Source: DATNBU01 sp964476185
Lineage (GTDB): Bacteria > Desulfobacterota > Binatia > UBA1149 > CAITLU01
Length of the DNA: 64,000 nucleotides
NCBI GenBank assembly: GCA_964476185.1
Contig: CAYYZO010000012.1
Coordinates: forward strand, 1 to 64,000
Reading direction: 5' to 3'
This document shows positions 6,107-14,707 of this stretch, one piece after another. Below the pieces are notes generated by a model that saw only the letters and a list, made by a program, of their open reading frames with translations, did no database searches and was not told the origin of the DNA. The position numbers and the translations under genes are program-made. Position 1 is the stretch's first letter. Every line of letters starts with the position of its first letter.

Positions 6107-9100
6107 ATGAACTGCCCGTCCTGCGCGCACGAGAACCGCCCGAACGCGAAGTTCTGCGGCGAATGCGGCGCGCCGCTGCGGCGGGCGTGCGCGGGTTGCG
6201 GCTCGGAGCTCCCGCCCGGCGCCCGCTTCTGCGACGAGTGCGGCGTGCCCGTCGCGGGCACGGCTCCTGCGCCACGCCCGGCCGATCCGGCCGGCGCGCG
6301 CAAGGTCGTCACGCTGCTGTTCGCCGACCTTGCGGGCTCGACCGCGCTGCACGAGCGCCTCGATCCCGAGTCCGCGCGCCGCTTCATGGAGAGCTACTAC
6401 GCGCTGGCGCGCGAGGCCGTCGAACACCACGGCGGCACGCTCGCCAAGCTGCTCGGCGACGGCGTGCTGGCGGTCTTCGGCGTCCCGCGCGTCGCCGAGG
6501 ACGACGCGATCCGCGCGGTGCGCGCCGGGGTGGCGATGCAGGATGCGTTCCGCGCGCTCGCCGAGCGAAAGCGCGGCCTGGTCGGAGAAACGGGCCTGCG
6601 CGTCGCGATCAACACCGGCGAGGTGGTGGTCCAGGGAGAAGAGATCCTCGGCGACCCGGTCAACGTCGCCGCGCGGCTGCAGGAGCGGGCGCGCGACGGC
6701 GACGTCGTGATGGGCGAGGCGACGCGCCGCCTCGTCGCGTCGCAGGTGTCGCTCGAGTTCCTCGGGTCGTTCGAGCTCAAGGGCCGCGCGGAGGCGGTCA
6801 AGGCCTACCGCGTGGCGTCGCTCGACGCGCCGGGGCGCGCCGCGACGCCGTTCGTCGGTCGCGAGGACGAGCTGGCCCGGATCGCCGCGGTCTACGACAA
6901 GGCCGCCGAGGCGCCGGCTGCGCGGCTGGCCGTGCTTCTCGGGTCGCCCGGCCTCGGCAAGTCGCGCCTGATCGACGAGTTCGTGCGACGCATCGAACAG
7001 ACGTCGGTCGTCGTCGCCGCGCACTGCGACGCAGCTGGAGGAGCGACGTTCGCGCCGCTGGCCGAGGCGCTGCGCAAGCTGCTCGACCTGCCGGCCGGCG
7101 AAGGCGCCGAGTCGACCCGGGCAGCCGTGGAGGCGACGCTCCCCGACGACGAAGCCGAGCGTCCGCGCATCGCCACCGGCATCGCGGCCGTCCTTTCGGG
7201 ATCGCCCGGCACTCCGGAGGAGACGTTCTTCGTCGTGCGCCGGTTCCTCGCGGGCCTCGCGAAGTCGCGCCCGGTGGTGCTCGTCATCGACGACCTGCAG
7301 TGGGCCGAACCGCTGCTGCTGGACCTCGTCGAGCACCTCGTCCAGTGGGGCCGCGGGCTTCCGCTGCTCGTCCTGATCGGCGCGCGCCCGGAGTTGCGCG
7401 AGGTGCGCTCGTCGTTCGGGACACCGGGCGCCCTCGTCGCGGACGTCGTCGCGCTCGGGGCGCTCGACGCCAGTGTCGCGATGCGACTGGCCGCCGGCGT
7501 GATCGGCGCCGCGGACCTGCCGGCCGCAGTGGCGGCCAGGGTGCTCGCGACGAGCGAAGGCAACCCGCTGTTCATCGGCGAGCTCGTGCGGATGCTCGTC
7601 GACGAAGGCGCGCTCGTCCGCGAAGGAGAACGCTGGGTGGCCGGCGCGACACTCGCGACGGTCGAGATGCCGCCGACGATCCACGCGCTGCTGTCCGCGC
7701 GCATCGAGAGGCTCGAGCCGCCGTCGTGCGCGGTGCTCGAGCGCGCCGCTGTCGTCGGTCGGCAGTTCTCGCGCAGCGCCGTCGCGGCCCTGCTGCCCGG
7801 CGACGCCGCAGGCCTCGACGAACAGCTCGAGTCGCTGCAGCGTGCCCAGCTGATCGAGCGCGACAGCGGCTGGTTCCTCGGCGAACCGGCCTTGCGCTTC
7901 CACCACCTGTTGATCCGCGACGCCGCGTACCGCCGCCTCCTGAAAGGATCGCGGGTCGAGCTCCACGAACGGCTCGCGGGCTGGATCGAGGAACGGGTCG
8001 GCGACGCCGCCGAGCACGACGAAACGATCGGCCGCCATCTGGAGGAAGCCCACCGGCTGCTCGGTGAACTCGGACCGATCGAATCCCCCGGACGGCAGCT
8101 CGGCGAACGCGCCGCGGCCCGCCTCGCCGCGGCCGGGCGGCGCGCGCTCGAAGGCGACGACGTCCCTCTCGCGGCCGGCTTGCTGGGTCGTGCCCTCGAG
8201 CGCCTGGACGCGAACGATCCAGGCGGCGACGGCCGATCGCCCGAGGAACGGGGCGAGAGGGCCGACCTCGTGCTCGACTGGTGCGAGGCGCTGCTGGCGG
8301 TCGGCGACGTCGCCCGCGCGGAGTCCGCCATCGAACGACTCGGCCGCCTCGCCTGCGACTCGGATCGCCTGCGCGCGTGGCACACCTGCTTCGCCGGTCA
8401 CTACACGGTGCTCACGGCGCCCAGGGAACTGTCGGCAACCGTCGAGACGGTGGCCGACGCCGCGACGATGCTCGCGTCGCTCGGCGACGCCGCCGGCGAG
8501 GCCAAGGGGCACTTCGTCCACGCACTCGCGCTGTCGCGTCTCGGCCGGGTCGGCGCCTGCGAAGCGTCGCTCGATCGCGCGCTCGCGGCCGCGCGCCTGG
8601 CCGGCGACCGGCGCCGCGCCAACACGGTGCTGGCGATCGCGCCGCGCGCCGCGCTGTGGGGGCCGAGTCCGGTCACGCGCGCGAGCGGCCGCTGCCTCGA
8701 CGTGGTGCGCGTGCTGCGCATCACCCAGAGCGCACCCGCCGTCGAAGCGGTCGCGCTCAGCTGCCAGGGCGCGCTCGAGGCGCTGCGCGGCCGCACGGAC
8801 GCGGCGCGCCGGATGATCGCGTCGGGGCGCCGGATGGTCGAGGAACTCGGCATCGCGCAGCGCCTCTGCGACACCGACGTCTTCGCGGGATTCGTCGCGT
8901 TGCTCGAAGGCGACGCGGCCGCCGCCGAGCATTCGCTGCGCGGCGCCTACGACGGCTATCGCAGCCTCGGCCTCCGCATCGACGCGGCACAGGCCTCCGC
9001 GCTGCTCGCGCGCGCGCTGCTCGCGCAGGATCGCAGCGAGGAAGCCGAGGGGCTCTCGCACGAGAGCGAAGCGCTCGCGGGCGACGACCTGAAAGCCGCG

Positions 9101-11269
9101 ATCGCGTGGCGCGGTGTGCGCGCCGAGGCGCTCGCGAGGCGAGGCGAGCACGCGGCCGCGATCGAGTTCGCGAAGGCCGGCGTCGAGATCGCCGCGGCCA
9201 CCGACGCGCTGCTCGACCACGCCGACGCGCGGCTTGCGCTCGCCGCGACGCTCGGCGCTGCCGGCCACACGGCCGAAGCCGAGATGGAGCACCGCCGCGC
9301 GGTCGAGTTATGGGAGGCCAAGGGAGCGACCCGGCTCGTCGAGCGGGCGCGGGGGCAGTCGCGCCTCGAGGTGCGCCGCGTCGGAGACGAGGAGCGGCCG
9401 GCGGTCCGGCGGCGCCTGCGCGCGAATGCGGCGAGCCGAGTGGTCCAGCAGATCGAGGCCGGGTTCGCCGCACGCGACCGCGACGCCATCGAACGCCTTC
9501 TCAGCGACCCGTTGTACACGATCGAGCACCCGACCGGCGTGACGTACGGGCGCGAGGGCCAGCTCGAGTCGATCGACCGGATGCTGCGCCTGCCGAACCT
9601 CGGGTTCCGGATGGAACTGCTCGCGACGCTCGGCGAAGGGCTCTGCCTCGCGCGGCGACGCGTCACGGCGAGCGGAACGGGCGGCGGGCGCTTCGACGTC
9701 GCCGAGTTCGAACAGGACCACCTCGTGCTCACCGACCTCGGCGCGGACGGCGTGTGGAACTCGGAGGTCTTCGCCGCGGACCGTCTCAGCGACGCGATCC
9801 TGCGCCTGTATGAACGCCACGCCGATCTGCAGCCGGAAGGCCCGGCGCGCGAGCGCGCCAACGAAACCGCGAGGACCATCCGCGCCCTGCAGACGCCATT
9901 CGACCTCGCGATCGCCGAGCCCGTGCTCGACCCCGACGTCCAGTCCGTCGATCATCGGGTGCTCGGCACATGGGATATGAAAGGTTCCCACGCGTGGCGC
10001 GACCAGGTCCACGGCCTCCGCGAAGTCTCGCTGGATGCAACCGTCCAGGACGAAGAGGTCCTCGCTGCCGAGCCCGAGGGGCTGCTCGTGCGGCGGCTGC
10101 ACTCCGGCACCGAGCGCGTAGGGGGAGGCCGCTATGAGCGGCAGTTCCTCCTGCTGATGATGTTCGGCTCCGGAGGCCGGCTGAATCGGTGGGAGTTCTT
10201 CGAGGCTGGCCGCGAGGCGGAAGCGCTGGCGCGCTTCGCGGGCTTGTCGGGACCGGATTCTCCGCGTGACGGTGAGCGCATGGCGACCGCAGCGTTCGAA
10301 GCCGCGGAAGTCAACGCCGCGCATGCCGCGCCCATCGCGGGCCGCGAAGCCGAATCGGGCGTCGCGATCCCGTCGATTTCCGATCCATCCGCCGCTGCCC
10401 ACCGGCACGGGACGGCGGTCCGCGGGACGAACGCGGCGGTGCGGGCCATCGAAGGCTGGTTTGCGACGTACGCTCGTGCGTTCGAGGGCGGGGACTGGGA
10501 CGAGTTGCGGCGGCACGTCGATCCGGACTTCGTGTTCGAGGATCGCCGGCGCATGTCGCTGCTGCGTGGGGACCGGGAGCTCATGGTCGCCTCGGCGCGC
10601 GAGCGCGCCAAGGTCGGGGCGATGCCCGAACGGACCACGCTCGGCTTTCTCGGCGATCGCGTGTGCGTCCAGCGCGTCCTCTGGACGGGCGGCCCCCCCG
10701 ATGGCCGGTTCGAGATCGAATACCTCGGCTTGTGCGAGTGCGACGATCGCGGGCTGCTGACGGCCATCGTGCTGATCGACCTCGACGACTGGGAGATGGG
10801 CCTGCGGGACGCGCGGCATCGCTGGTCGCGGATCGAGCCGGAGATGGCACGCCTGCTCGAGGTGGTCTCCGAAGCGCACGATCTCTTCAACCGCCACGAG
10901 CGCTATCCGTGGATCGCCCCGGATTTCGTGCTCGAGGACCACCGACACGCAGGCGTCGGCCGGATCGAAGGAGCGGACGCCTACACGAAGTCCCTCGAGG
11001 CGCTGTGGAAACTGGCGCCCGACCAACGGCTCGAGACGGGCCGGCACTGGCCGGCCTACGCTCCGGATGTCGCGCTCGCGTTGACGCGCCGCCACGGCAC
11101 GCTTCCCGACGGCGGCGCCTTCGAGAGCGAGTTCCTGCTCCTCTACGAGATCCGGGACCGGGTCATCGCGCGCCTCGAGTCGTTCGAGGTCGACGACCTC
11201 GAACGTGCGCTCGCGCGCTTCGCGGAACTGCGATCAGCGGCGGGGAATCCGGTCGGGAAGGCGCGCTAG
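6107..11269 (+). CDS. Class III cyclase / AAA ATPase / TPR / NTF2-like multidomain protein
   Basis: A 1720-residue cytoplasmic regulator. The start is set at MNCPSC because two zinc ribbons follow immediately (CxxC pairs within residues 4-45). A class III nucleotide cyclase domain spans about 65-230, with both metal Asp regions (LLFADLAGST and LLGDGVLAVFG) and NVAARLQ. A STAND-like ATPase follows: FVGREDEL, Walker A GSPGLGKS (about 278) and Walker B VVLVIDDLQW (about 390). A TPR-like helical array spans about 650-1090. The C-terminus carries three NTF2/SnoaL-like segments (about 1110-1230, 1445-1560 and 1590-1700). Cyclase-AAA-TPR proteins are known; the tail of NTF2-like domains is less usual. 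The nucleotide product (cAMP or cGMP) and the signal are unknown. Confidence 0.8.
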   Translation: MNCPSCAHENRPNAKFCGECGAPLRRACAGCGSELPPGARFCDECGVPVAGTAPAPRPADPAGARKVVTLLFADLAGSTALHERLDPESARRFMESYYALAREAVEHHGGTLAKLLGDGVLAVFGVPRVAEDDAIRAVRAGVAMQDAFRALAERKRGLVGETGLRVAINTGEVVVQGEEILGDPVNVAARLQERARDGDVVMGEATRRLVASQVSLEFLGSFELKGRAEAVKAYRVASLDAPGRAATPFVGREDELARIAAVYDKAAEAPAARLAVLLGSPGLGKSRLIDEFVRRIEQTSVVVAAHCDAAGGATFAPLAEALRKLLDLPAGEGAESTRAAVEATLPDDEAERPRIATGIAAVLSGSPGTPEETFFVVRRFLAGLAKSRPVVLVIDDLQWAEPLLLDLVEHLVQWGRGLPLLVLIGARPELREVRSSFGTPGALVADVVALGALDASVAMRLAAGVIGAADLPAAVAARVLATSEGNPLFIGELVRMLVDEGALVREGERWVAGATLATVEMPPTIHALLSARIERLEPPSCAVLERAAVVGRQFSRSAVAALLPGDAAGLDEQLESLQRAQLIERDSGWFLGEPALRFHHLLIRDAAYRRLLKGSRVELHERLAGWIEERVGDAAEHDETIGRHLEEAHRLLGELGPIESPGRQLGERAAARLAAAGRRALEGDDVPLAAGLLGRALERLDANDPGGDGRSPEERGERADLVLDWCEALLAVGDVARAESAIERLGRLACDSDRLRAWHTCFAGHYTVLTAPRELSATVETVADAATMLASLGDAAGEAKGHFVHALALSRLGRVGACEASLDRALAAARLAGDRRRANTVLAIAPRAALWGPSPVTRASGRCLDVVRVLRITQSAPAVEAVALSCQGALEALRGRTDAARRMIASGRRMVEELGIAQRLCDTDVFAGFVALLEGDAAAAEHSLRGAYDGYRSLGLRIDAAQASALLARALLAQDRSEEAEGLSHESEALAGDDLKAAIAWRGVRAEALARRGEHAAAIEFAKAGVEIAAATDALLDHADARLALAATLGAAGHTAEAEMEHRRAVELWEAKGATRLVERARGQSRLEVRRVGDEERPAVRRRLRANAASRVVQQIEAGFAARDRDAIERLLSDPLYTIEHPTGVTYGREGQLESIDRMLRLPNLGFRMELLATLGEGLCLARRRVTASGTGGGRFDVAEFEQDHLVLTDLGADGVWNSEVFAADRLSDAILRLYERHADLQPEGPARERANETARTIRALQTPFDLAIAEPVLDPDVQSVDHRVLGTWDMKGSHAWRDQVHGLREVSLDATVQDEEVLAAEPEGLLVRRLHSGTERVGGGRYERQFLLLMMFGSGGRLNRWEFFEAGREAEALARFAGLSGPDSPRDGERMATAAFEAAEVNAAHAAPIAGREAESGVAIPSISDPSAAAHRHGTAVRGTNAAVRAIEGWFATYARAFEGGDWDELRRHVDPDFVFEDRRRMSLLRGDRELMVASARERAKVGAMPERTTLGFLGDRVCVQRVLWTGGPPDGRFEIEYLGLCECDDRGLLTAIVLIDLDDWEMGLRDARHRWSRIEPEMARLLEVVSEAHDLFNRHERYPWIAPDFVLEDHRHAGVGRIEGADAYTKSLEALWKLAPDQRLETGRHWPAYAPDVALALTRRHGTLPDGGAFESEFLLLYEIRDRVIARLESFEVDDLERALARFAELRSAAGNPVGKAR

Positions 11270-11323
11270 GAGCGCGTCCCGCGGCAGCACGCGCGGGTGA
11301 CCGTGCGGCCACCCGCTGGCGAT

Positions 11324-11746
11324 TCACGCAGTCTGCTCGTGCGACCCGTCACGACGACTCGCGAGCACCACGCCTTCCTCCTCGATCGTCTTCGCGAAGA
11401 GATCGCCGCGGGCAAGCGCCTCGGCTCGTTCGGTGTCCGTGTAAGCGATGACGTCGCAGCCGATACCGAGCCCCGAGAATTCCCGGAGCAGCGGCGGGAG
11501 GCGGTCGAGAAAGGGCGGGGCCCCGTCCCTCAGCAGCACGAACAGATCGGCATCGCTGCCCGGGACGGCATCGCCGCGCGCCAGCGATCCGAACATGCGC
11601 ACCTCGAGCACGTCGGGACGGGCCTCGAGCACCGCGACGGCTCGATCGCGGAGGGAAGCGATCACGCCGGCGCGATCGAGACGGAAGACGCGGACGTTAG
11701 GTCCGCGATAGCATTCGTCGACAGCTCGCAAGGACCGCCTCCGCAT
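11324..11746 (-). CDS. MNT-type nucleotidyltransferase antitoxin
   Basis: About 140 residues with the minimal nucleotidyltransferase motif MFGSLARGDAVPGSDADLFV (GS...D-x-D). In HEPN/MNT pairs this protein silences the HEPN RNase, in some cases by AMPylation. The frame overlaps the end of the HEPN gene. ATG 11746 lies about 50 bp inside the HEPN gene, and a TTG at 11731 is an alternative, so the exact start is uncertain. The C-terminal part (DVIAYTDTERAEALARGDLFAKTI.EEGVVL) is typical of the family. Confidence 0.8.
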   Translation of the reverse strand: MRRRSLRAVDECYRGPNVRVFRLDRAGVIASLRDRAVAVLEARPDVLEVRMFGSLARGDAVPGSDADLFVLLRDGAPPFLDRLPPLLREFSGLGIGCDVIAYTDTERAEALARGDLFAKTIEEEGVVLASRRDGSHEQTA

Positions 11747-12113
11747 CGCCGATCGCGCGCTCGGCCTCGGCTCGCGTGTAGAAATCCGTCGGTGCGCCAC
11801 CGGCGAGGCCGTTCGGGTAGCGCGTGGGAATGTAAAGCTTGTCGAGGGCCCGGGCGCGGTCGAGAAGGGCATCGTCGATCTCATTCGTCGATGGCCCGAG
11901 AGCCTGCAGGAGCTCGGTCACCACGTGTCCCCAGGCTTCCTGCCCACTGGCGGCGTGCACCGCCTTGACGGCCTTCTCGGCTGCTTGCTGCGCCGCGAAG
12001 CACGCCCATTCATGGTCGCCGTCGTCCAGCGCGTGCCGCGCGTGCCGCAGGTCCGAATCGGCCTGTCGAGACCAGTCTGCCGCACGCCCAGCCATTCGGG
12101 CAGGATAACCCAT
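11697..12113 (-). CDS. HEPN-domain protein (putative RNase toxin)
   Basis: A 138-residue helical HEPN protein with the family N-terminus (ADWSRQADSDLRHARHAL) and FAAQQAAEKAVKAV, then LDKLYIPTRYPNG and a helical tail. HEPN/MNT operons form type VII toxin-antitoxin systems. I do not see a clear canonical Rx4-6H RNase motif near the C-terminus, so catalytic activity is uncertain; this subgroup carries the RYPN motif instead. ATG 12095 is an alternative start six codons downstream. It lies upstream of and overlaps the MNT gene. Confidence 0.8.
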   Translation of the reverse strand: MGYPARMAGRAADWSRQADSDLRHARHALDDGDHEWACFAAQQAAEKAVKAVHAASGQEAWGHVVTELLQALGPSTNEIDDALLDRARALDKLYIPTRYPNGLAGGAPTDFYTRAEAERAIGDAEAVLASCRRMLSRT

Positions 12114-12163
12114 CAGCGCGCCGAGCGGTATCGGCGCCGGTTTCGGATCGCGCCGACGCGGGG

Positions 12164-12238
12164 GATGCCGGTCCCGTGCTCGACGAGCATGCCAGGCGCG
12201 CCTACCGGACCGGCCTGGCGGAACTCGAGACGGAGATC
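12164..12238 (+). pseudogene. Short relic resembling an AAA/STAND ATPase C-terminal region
   Basis: Translating this stretch gives an isolated block (DAGPVLDEHARRAY then RTGLAELETEI) that resembles the 'VLD.RARAAYR.RL.EL..E' segment often found in C-terminal parts of large ATPase regulators. Flanking sequence in any frame does not continue the match. It probably marks a deleted gene between the HEPN/MNT pair and the YbaK gene. The evidence is pattern memory only. Confidence 0.3.
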
Positions 12239-12317
12239 ACGGACCCGTTCTGCACCTGCCGCCCCGATCCCGGCCGACGGGTCGACCGGCGCCTCGAAGC
12301 TCGAGCCCCGGCCCGGA

Positions 12318-12785
12318 TCACCTCGGGTGGCCGATCGGCGCGTACTGCGCACCCGTCATCAGGCTGCGAAACGCTTCGCCGCTCACGTGCACGAGGCTGA
12401 CGTGGTCGCCGCCCTCGAAGTACAGGTCGGTCTGGTCGCGCAACGTTTCGTCGACGACCATCGGCACGTCGTACGCGGCGCCGATCGGCGGGATCGCTCC
12501 CGTCGCGCAATCGCCGAACACGGCCGCCGCCTGCTCCTCGCTCGCCAGCCCGATCTTGCGGTGGAGCATGTCCTGGAGCGCATCGAGGTCGACGACGCTC
12601 GTCGCCGGGACGACCGCGAGCACGTAACCGTATTCGTGATGGACCATGACGGGCTTGGCGATCTTCGAGCCGGGGATGCGCGTGGCCTCGGCCGTGCGGC
12701 TCGTGCTCCTGGTGGGCTCGTGGGTGAGGACTTCGTACGGGATCCGTTGCTGTTCGAGGAAGTGATGCAGCTTGTTGGCGATCAT
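12318..12785 (-). CDS. YbaK/ProX-type aminoacyl-tRNA deacylase family protein
   Basis: A 155-residue protein of the YbaK/aminoacyl-tRNA-editing fold, which hydrolyses mischarged tRNA (for example Cys- or Ala-tRNAPro). The start at 12785 is supported by GGAGGAACC in front. Recognisable parts are LEQQRIPYEVLTHEPT, the conserved AKPVMVH lysine region, AVVPATSVVDLDAL, and the substrate-pocket stretch GDCATGAIPPIGAAYDVPMVVD. The C-terminal GDH.SLVHVSGEAFRSLM also fits. It is a single gene with no obvious operon partner. Confidence 0.8.
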   Translation of the reverse strand: MIANKLHHFLEQQRIPYEVLTHEPTRSTSRTAEATRIPGSKIAKPVMVHHEYGYVLAVVPATSVVDLDALQDMLHRKIGLASEEQAAAVFGDCATGAIPPIGAAYDVPMVVDETLRDQTDLYFEGGDHVSLVHVSGEAFRSLMTGAQYAPIGHPR

Positions 12786-13084
12786 CGCGGTTCCTCCTTC
12801 ACGGGATTGGAACCCGATCTTCGTCCCCGGGTTCCTCCTGTCAAGGAGTAACGGCGCGAGGAGAAGCCGTCGCGTTCGAGACCGCACACGCGACGGAGCC
12901 GAGCCGCGTTCCGGTCGCCTCGATCGGGTCATTTCGAAATGCGACCTTTCCGGCCGGCGTGTCCATGCTCCGGCTCACGATCCGCGCCGGAGCGCTCTGC
13001 GAGCGGCCGGCACGCGCCGTCGCGATCGACACGACCGAACCTCTGCTGTTCCCCAGGCGCGCCGCGGGAATCCGGACGCGCCGG

Positions 13085-13405
13085 TCAGGACTGGCTTTCC
13101 GGCGTCGTCACGCAGATGCCGTCGAGTTCCTCGGTCATCTGGATCTGGCAACTCAGGCGCGAGTGGTCGGTCACGTTCGGCGCGAACGCGAGCATCGACT
13201 CTTCCGTCTCGCCGCGGCCGCCGACCTTCGCGAGCCACGGGTCGGCCACGTAGACGTGGCACGTCGCGCACGCGCACTTGCCGCCGCAGTCGGCGTCGAT
13301 GCCCGGGACGTCGTTGCGGCGCGCGGCCTGCATGACCGACTCGCCGACGTCGGCGTCGACGGTGCGAACGGTTCCCGCGTGATCGGTGAAAATGACCTTC
13401 GGCAT
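13085..13405 (-). CDS. [2Fe-2S] ferredoxin (P450 electron donor)
   Basis: A 106-residue adrenodoxin/putidaredoxin-type ferredoxin. The cluster ligands are visible as C-x5-C-x2-C in DCGGKCACATCHVYV and a distal Cys in RLSCQIQMTEELDGI. AGGGGAGC precedes the ATG. It is the last gene of a three-gene minus-strand set after the P450 and the ferredoxin reductase, 38 bp downstream of the latter. It should carry electrons from the reductase to the P450 haem in the cytoplasm. Confidence 0.9.
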   Translation of the reverse strand: MPKVIFTDHAGTVRTVDADVGESVMQAARRNDVPGIDADCGGKCACATCHVYVADPWLAKVGGRGETEESMLAFAPNVTDHSRLSCQIQMTEELDGICVTTPESQS

Positions 13406-13443
13406 GATGCTCCCCTTTCTTCCCCGGGCGCGGCGCCCGGCGG

Positions 13444-14676
13444 TTATCGCTTGTGCGCGTCCACGAGCGCCTTCATCGGCACGGCCGGATCCGCGAGTTC
13501 GGCGGGATCGGGACGCGCGCCGGCGGCGATCAGCAGACGCGACGCCATGAACTCCATCGGGCTGCCGACCGCGTCGACCGCGAGCAACCGCCCGTCGGCG
13601 AGATAGAACGCCGCGAACTTTCGCGCGGCCGGGTCGCCGCGCACGACGACCCGGTCGTGGCCGGCCGACAGGCCCGCGATCTGCAGCTTGAGGTCGTACT
13701 GGTCCGACCAGAACCACGGGACGTCCTCGGGCGGGCGCGGCTTGCCGAGGATCGCGGCGGCGACGATCTTCCCCTGCTCGATCGCGTTGTGCACGCTCTC
13801 GAGCCGGCCCGTCCGGTCGTAGTGCACGAGCGGGCGCCTCGCGCAGTCGCCGGCCGCGAACACGGCCGTATCGCTGGTGCGCGCGTCGCGGTCGACGACG
13901 ATGCCGTCGTCGCAGGCGATGCCGCACGCCGTCGCGAGCTCGTCGCGGGGCAAGATGCCGATGCCGACGACCGCGACGTCGGCGGCGATGCGCGTGCCGT
14001 CCTGCAGAACCGCCGCGGACAGCGCGCCCTCGCCTTCGAGCCGCTCGAGCCTCGCGCCGCAGCGCAGGTCGACGCCGTGGCGGCGATGCTCGGCCTCGAA
14101 GAAATCCGACAGCACCTTGCCCGCCACGCGCGCGAGCACGCGGTCCATCGCCTCGAGCACCGTGACCTCGAGCCCCGCGGCGCGCGCGACCGCGGCGACC
14201 TCGAGGCCGATGTAGCCGGCGCCGACGACGACCATCCGCGCGCCCGGCACGAGCGCGCCGCGAAGCCCGTTCGTGTCCGCGATGCTGCGCACCTCGTGCA
14301 CGCCGCGCAGGTTCGCGCCGGGGATCGGAAGCGGTCGCGGCCTCGAGCCGGTCGCGAGCACGAGCGCGTCGTACGCGAGTTCCTCGCCGGAAGACGTGCG
14401 GGCGACCTTGCGCGAACGGTCGATCGACTCGACGCGGCAGCCCGTTCGAAGCTCGACGCCGTTGTTCGCGTACCAGTCGGCGGTGCGCAGGAACAGGCGG
14501 TCCTCGGCGAGGACGCCCTTCAGGAAGTCCTTGGACAGCGGAGGACGCTCGTAAGGCGGGAACGGTTCGTCGCCGGCGAGCACGATCGCGCCGTCGAAGC
14601 CGCCCTGCCGCAGCGAGAACGCGACCTGCGCTCCGGCCTGGCCGGCGCCGGCGATGACGACGCGGGAGACGCTCAC
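13444..14676 (-). CDS. FAD-dependent ferredoxin reductase (P450 system)
   Basis: A 410-residue NAD(P)H:ferredoxin reductase of the putidaredoxin/rhodocoxin-reductase type. An N-terminal FAD-binding GAGQAG (residues 10-15), PPYERPPLSKDFL, an NAD(P)-binding GAGYIGLEVAA (about 150-160) and the second FAD motif VFAAGDCA (about 270) appear in order. The C-terminal dimerisation domain includes WFWSDQYDLKLQIAG. GTG 14676 is the start. It sits 31 bp after the P450 stop and passes electrons from NAD(P)H to the adjacent ferredoxin. Confidence 0.92.
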   Translation of the reverse strand: MSVSRVVIAGAGQAGAQVAFSLRQGGFDGAIVLAGDEPFPPYERPPLSKDFLKGVLAEDRLFLRTADWYANNGVELRTGCRVESIDRSRKVARTSSGEELAYDALVLATGSRPRPLPIPGANLRGVHEVRSIADTNGLRGALVPGARMVVVGAGYIGLEVAAVARAAGLEVTVLEAMDRVLARVAGKVLSDFFEAEHRRHGVDLRCGARLERLEGEGALSAAVLQDGTRIAADVAVVGIGILPRDELATACGIACDDGIVVDRDARTSDTAVFAAGDCARRPLVHYDRTGRLESVHNAIEQGKIVAAAILGKPRPPEDVPWFWSDQYDLKLQIAGLSAGHDRVVVRGDPAARKFAAFYLADGRLLAVDAVGSPMEFMASRLLIAAGARPDPAELADPAVPMKALVDAHKR

Positions 14677-14707
14677 GAGACGAACCGCAGACCGGGAGCC
14701 CTGGCCG

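Noticed and set aside
5729..9292. Long minus-strand open frame opposite the large cyclase gene
   Set aside because: Antisense shadow of a gene with clear zinc-ribbon, cyclase and Walker motifs. It has no domain of its own.
11690..11705. GTTAGGT near the HEPN stop as an attC core
   Set aside because: It falls inside overlapping coding sequence, with no partner core or inverted arms nearby.
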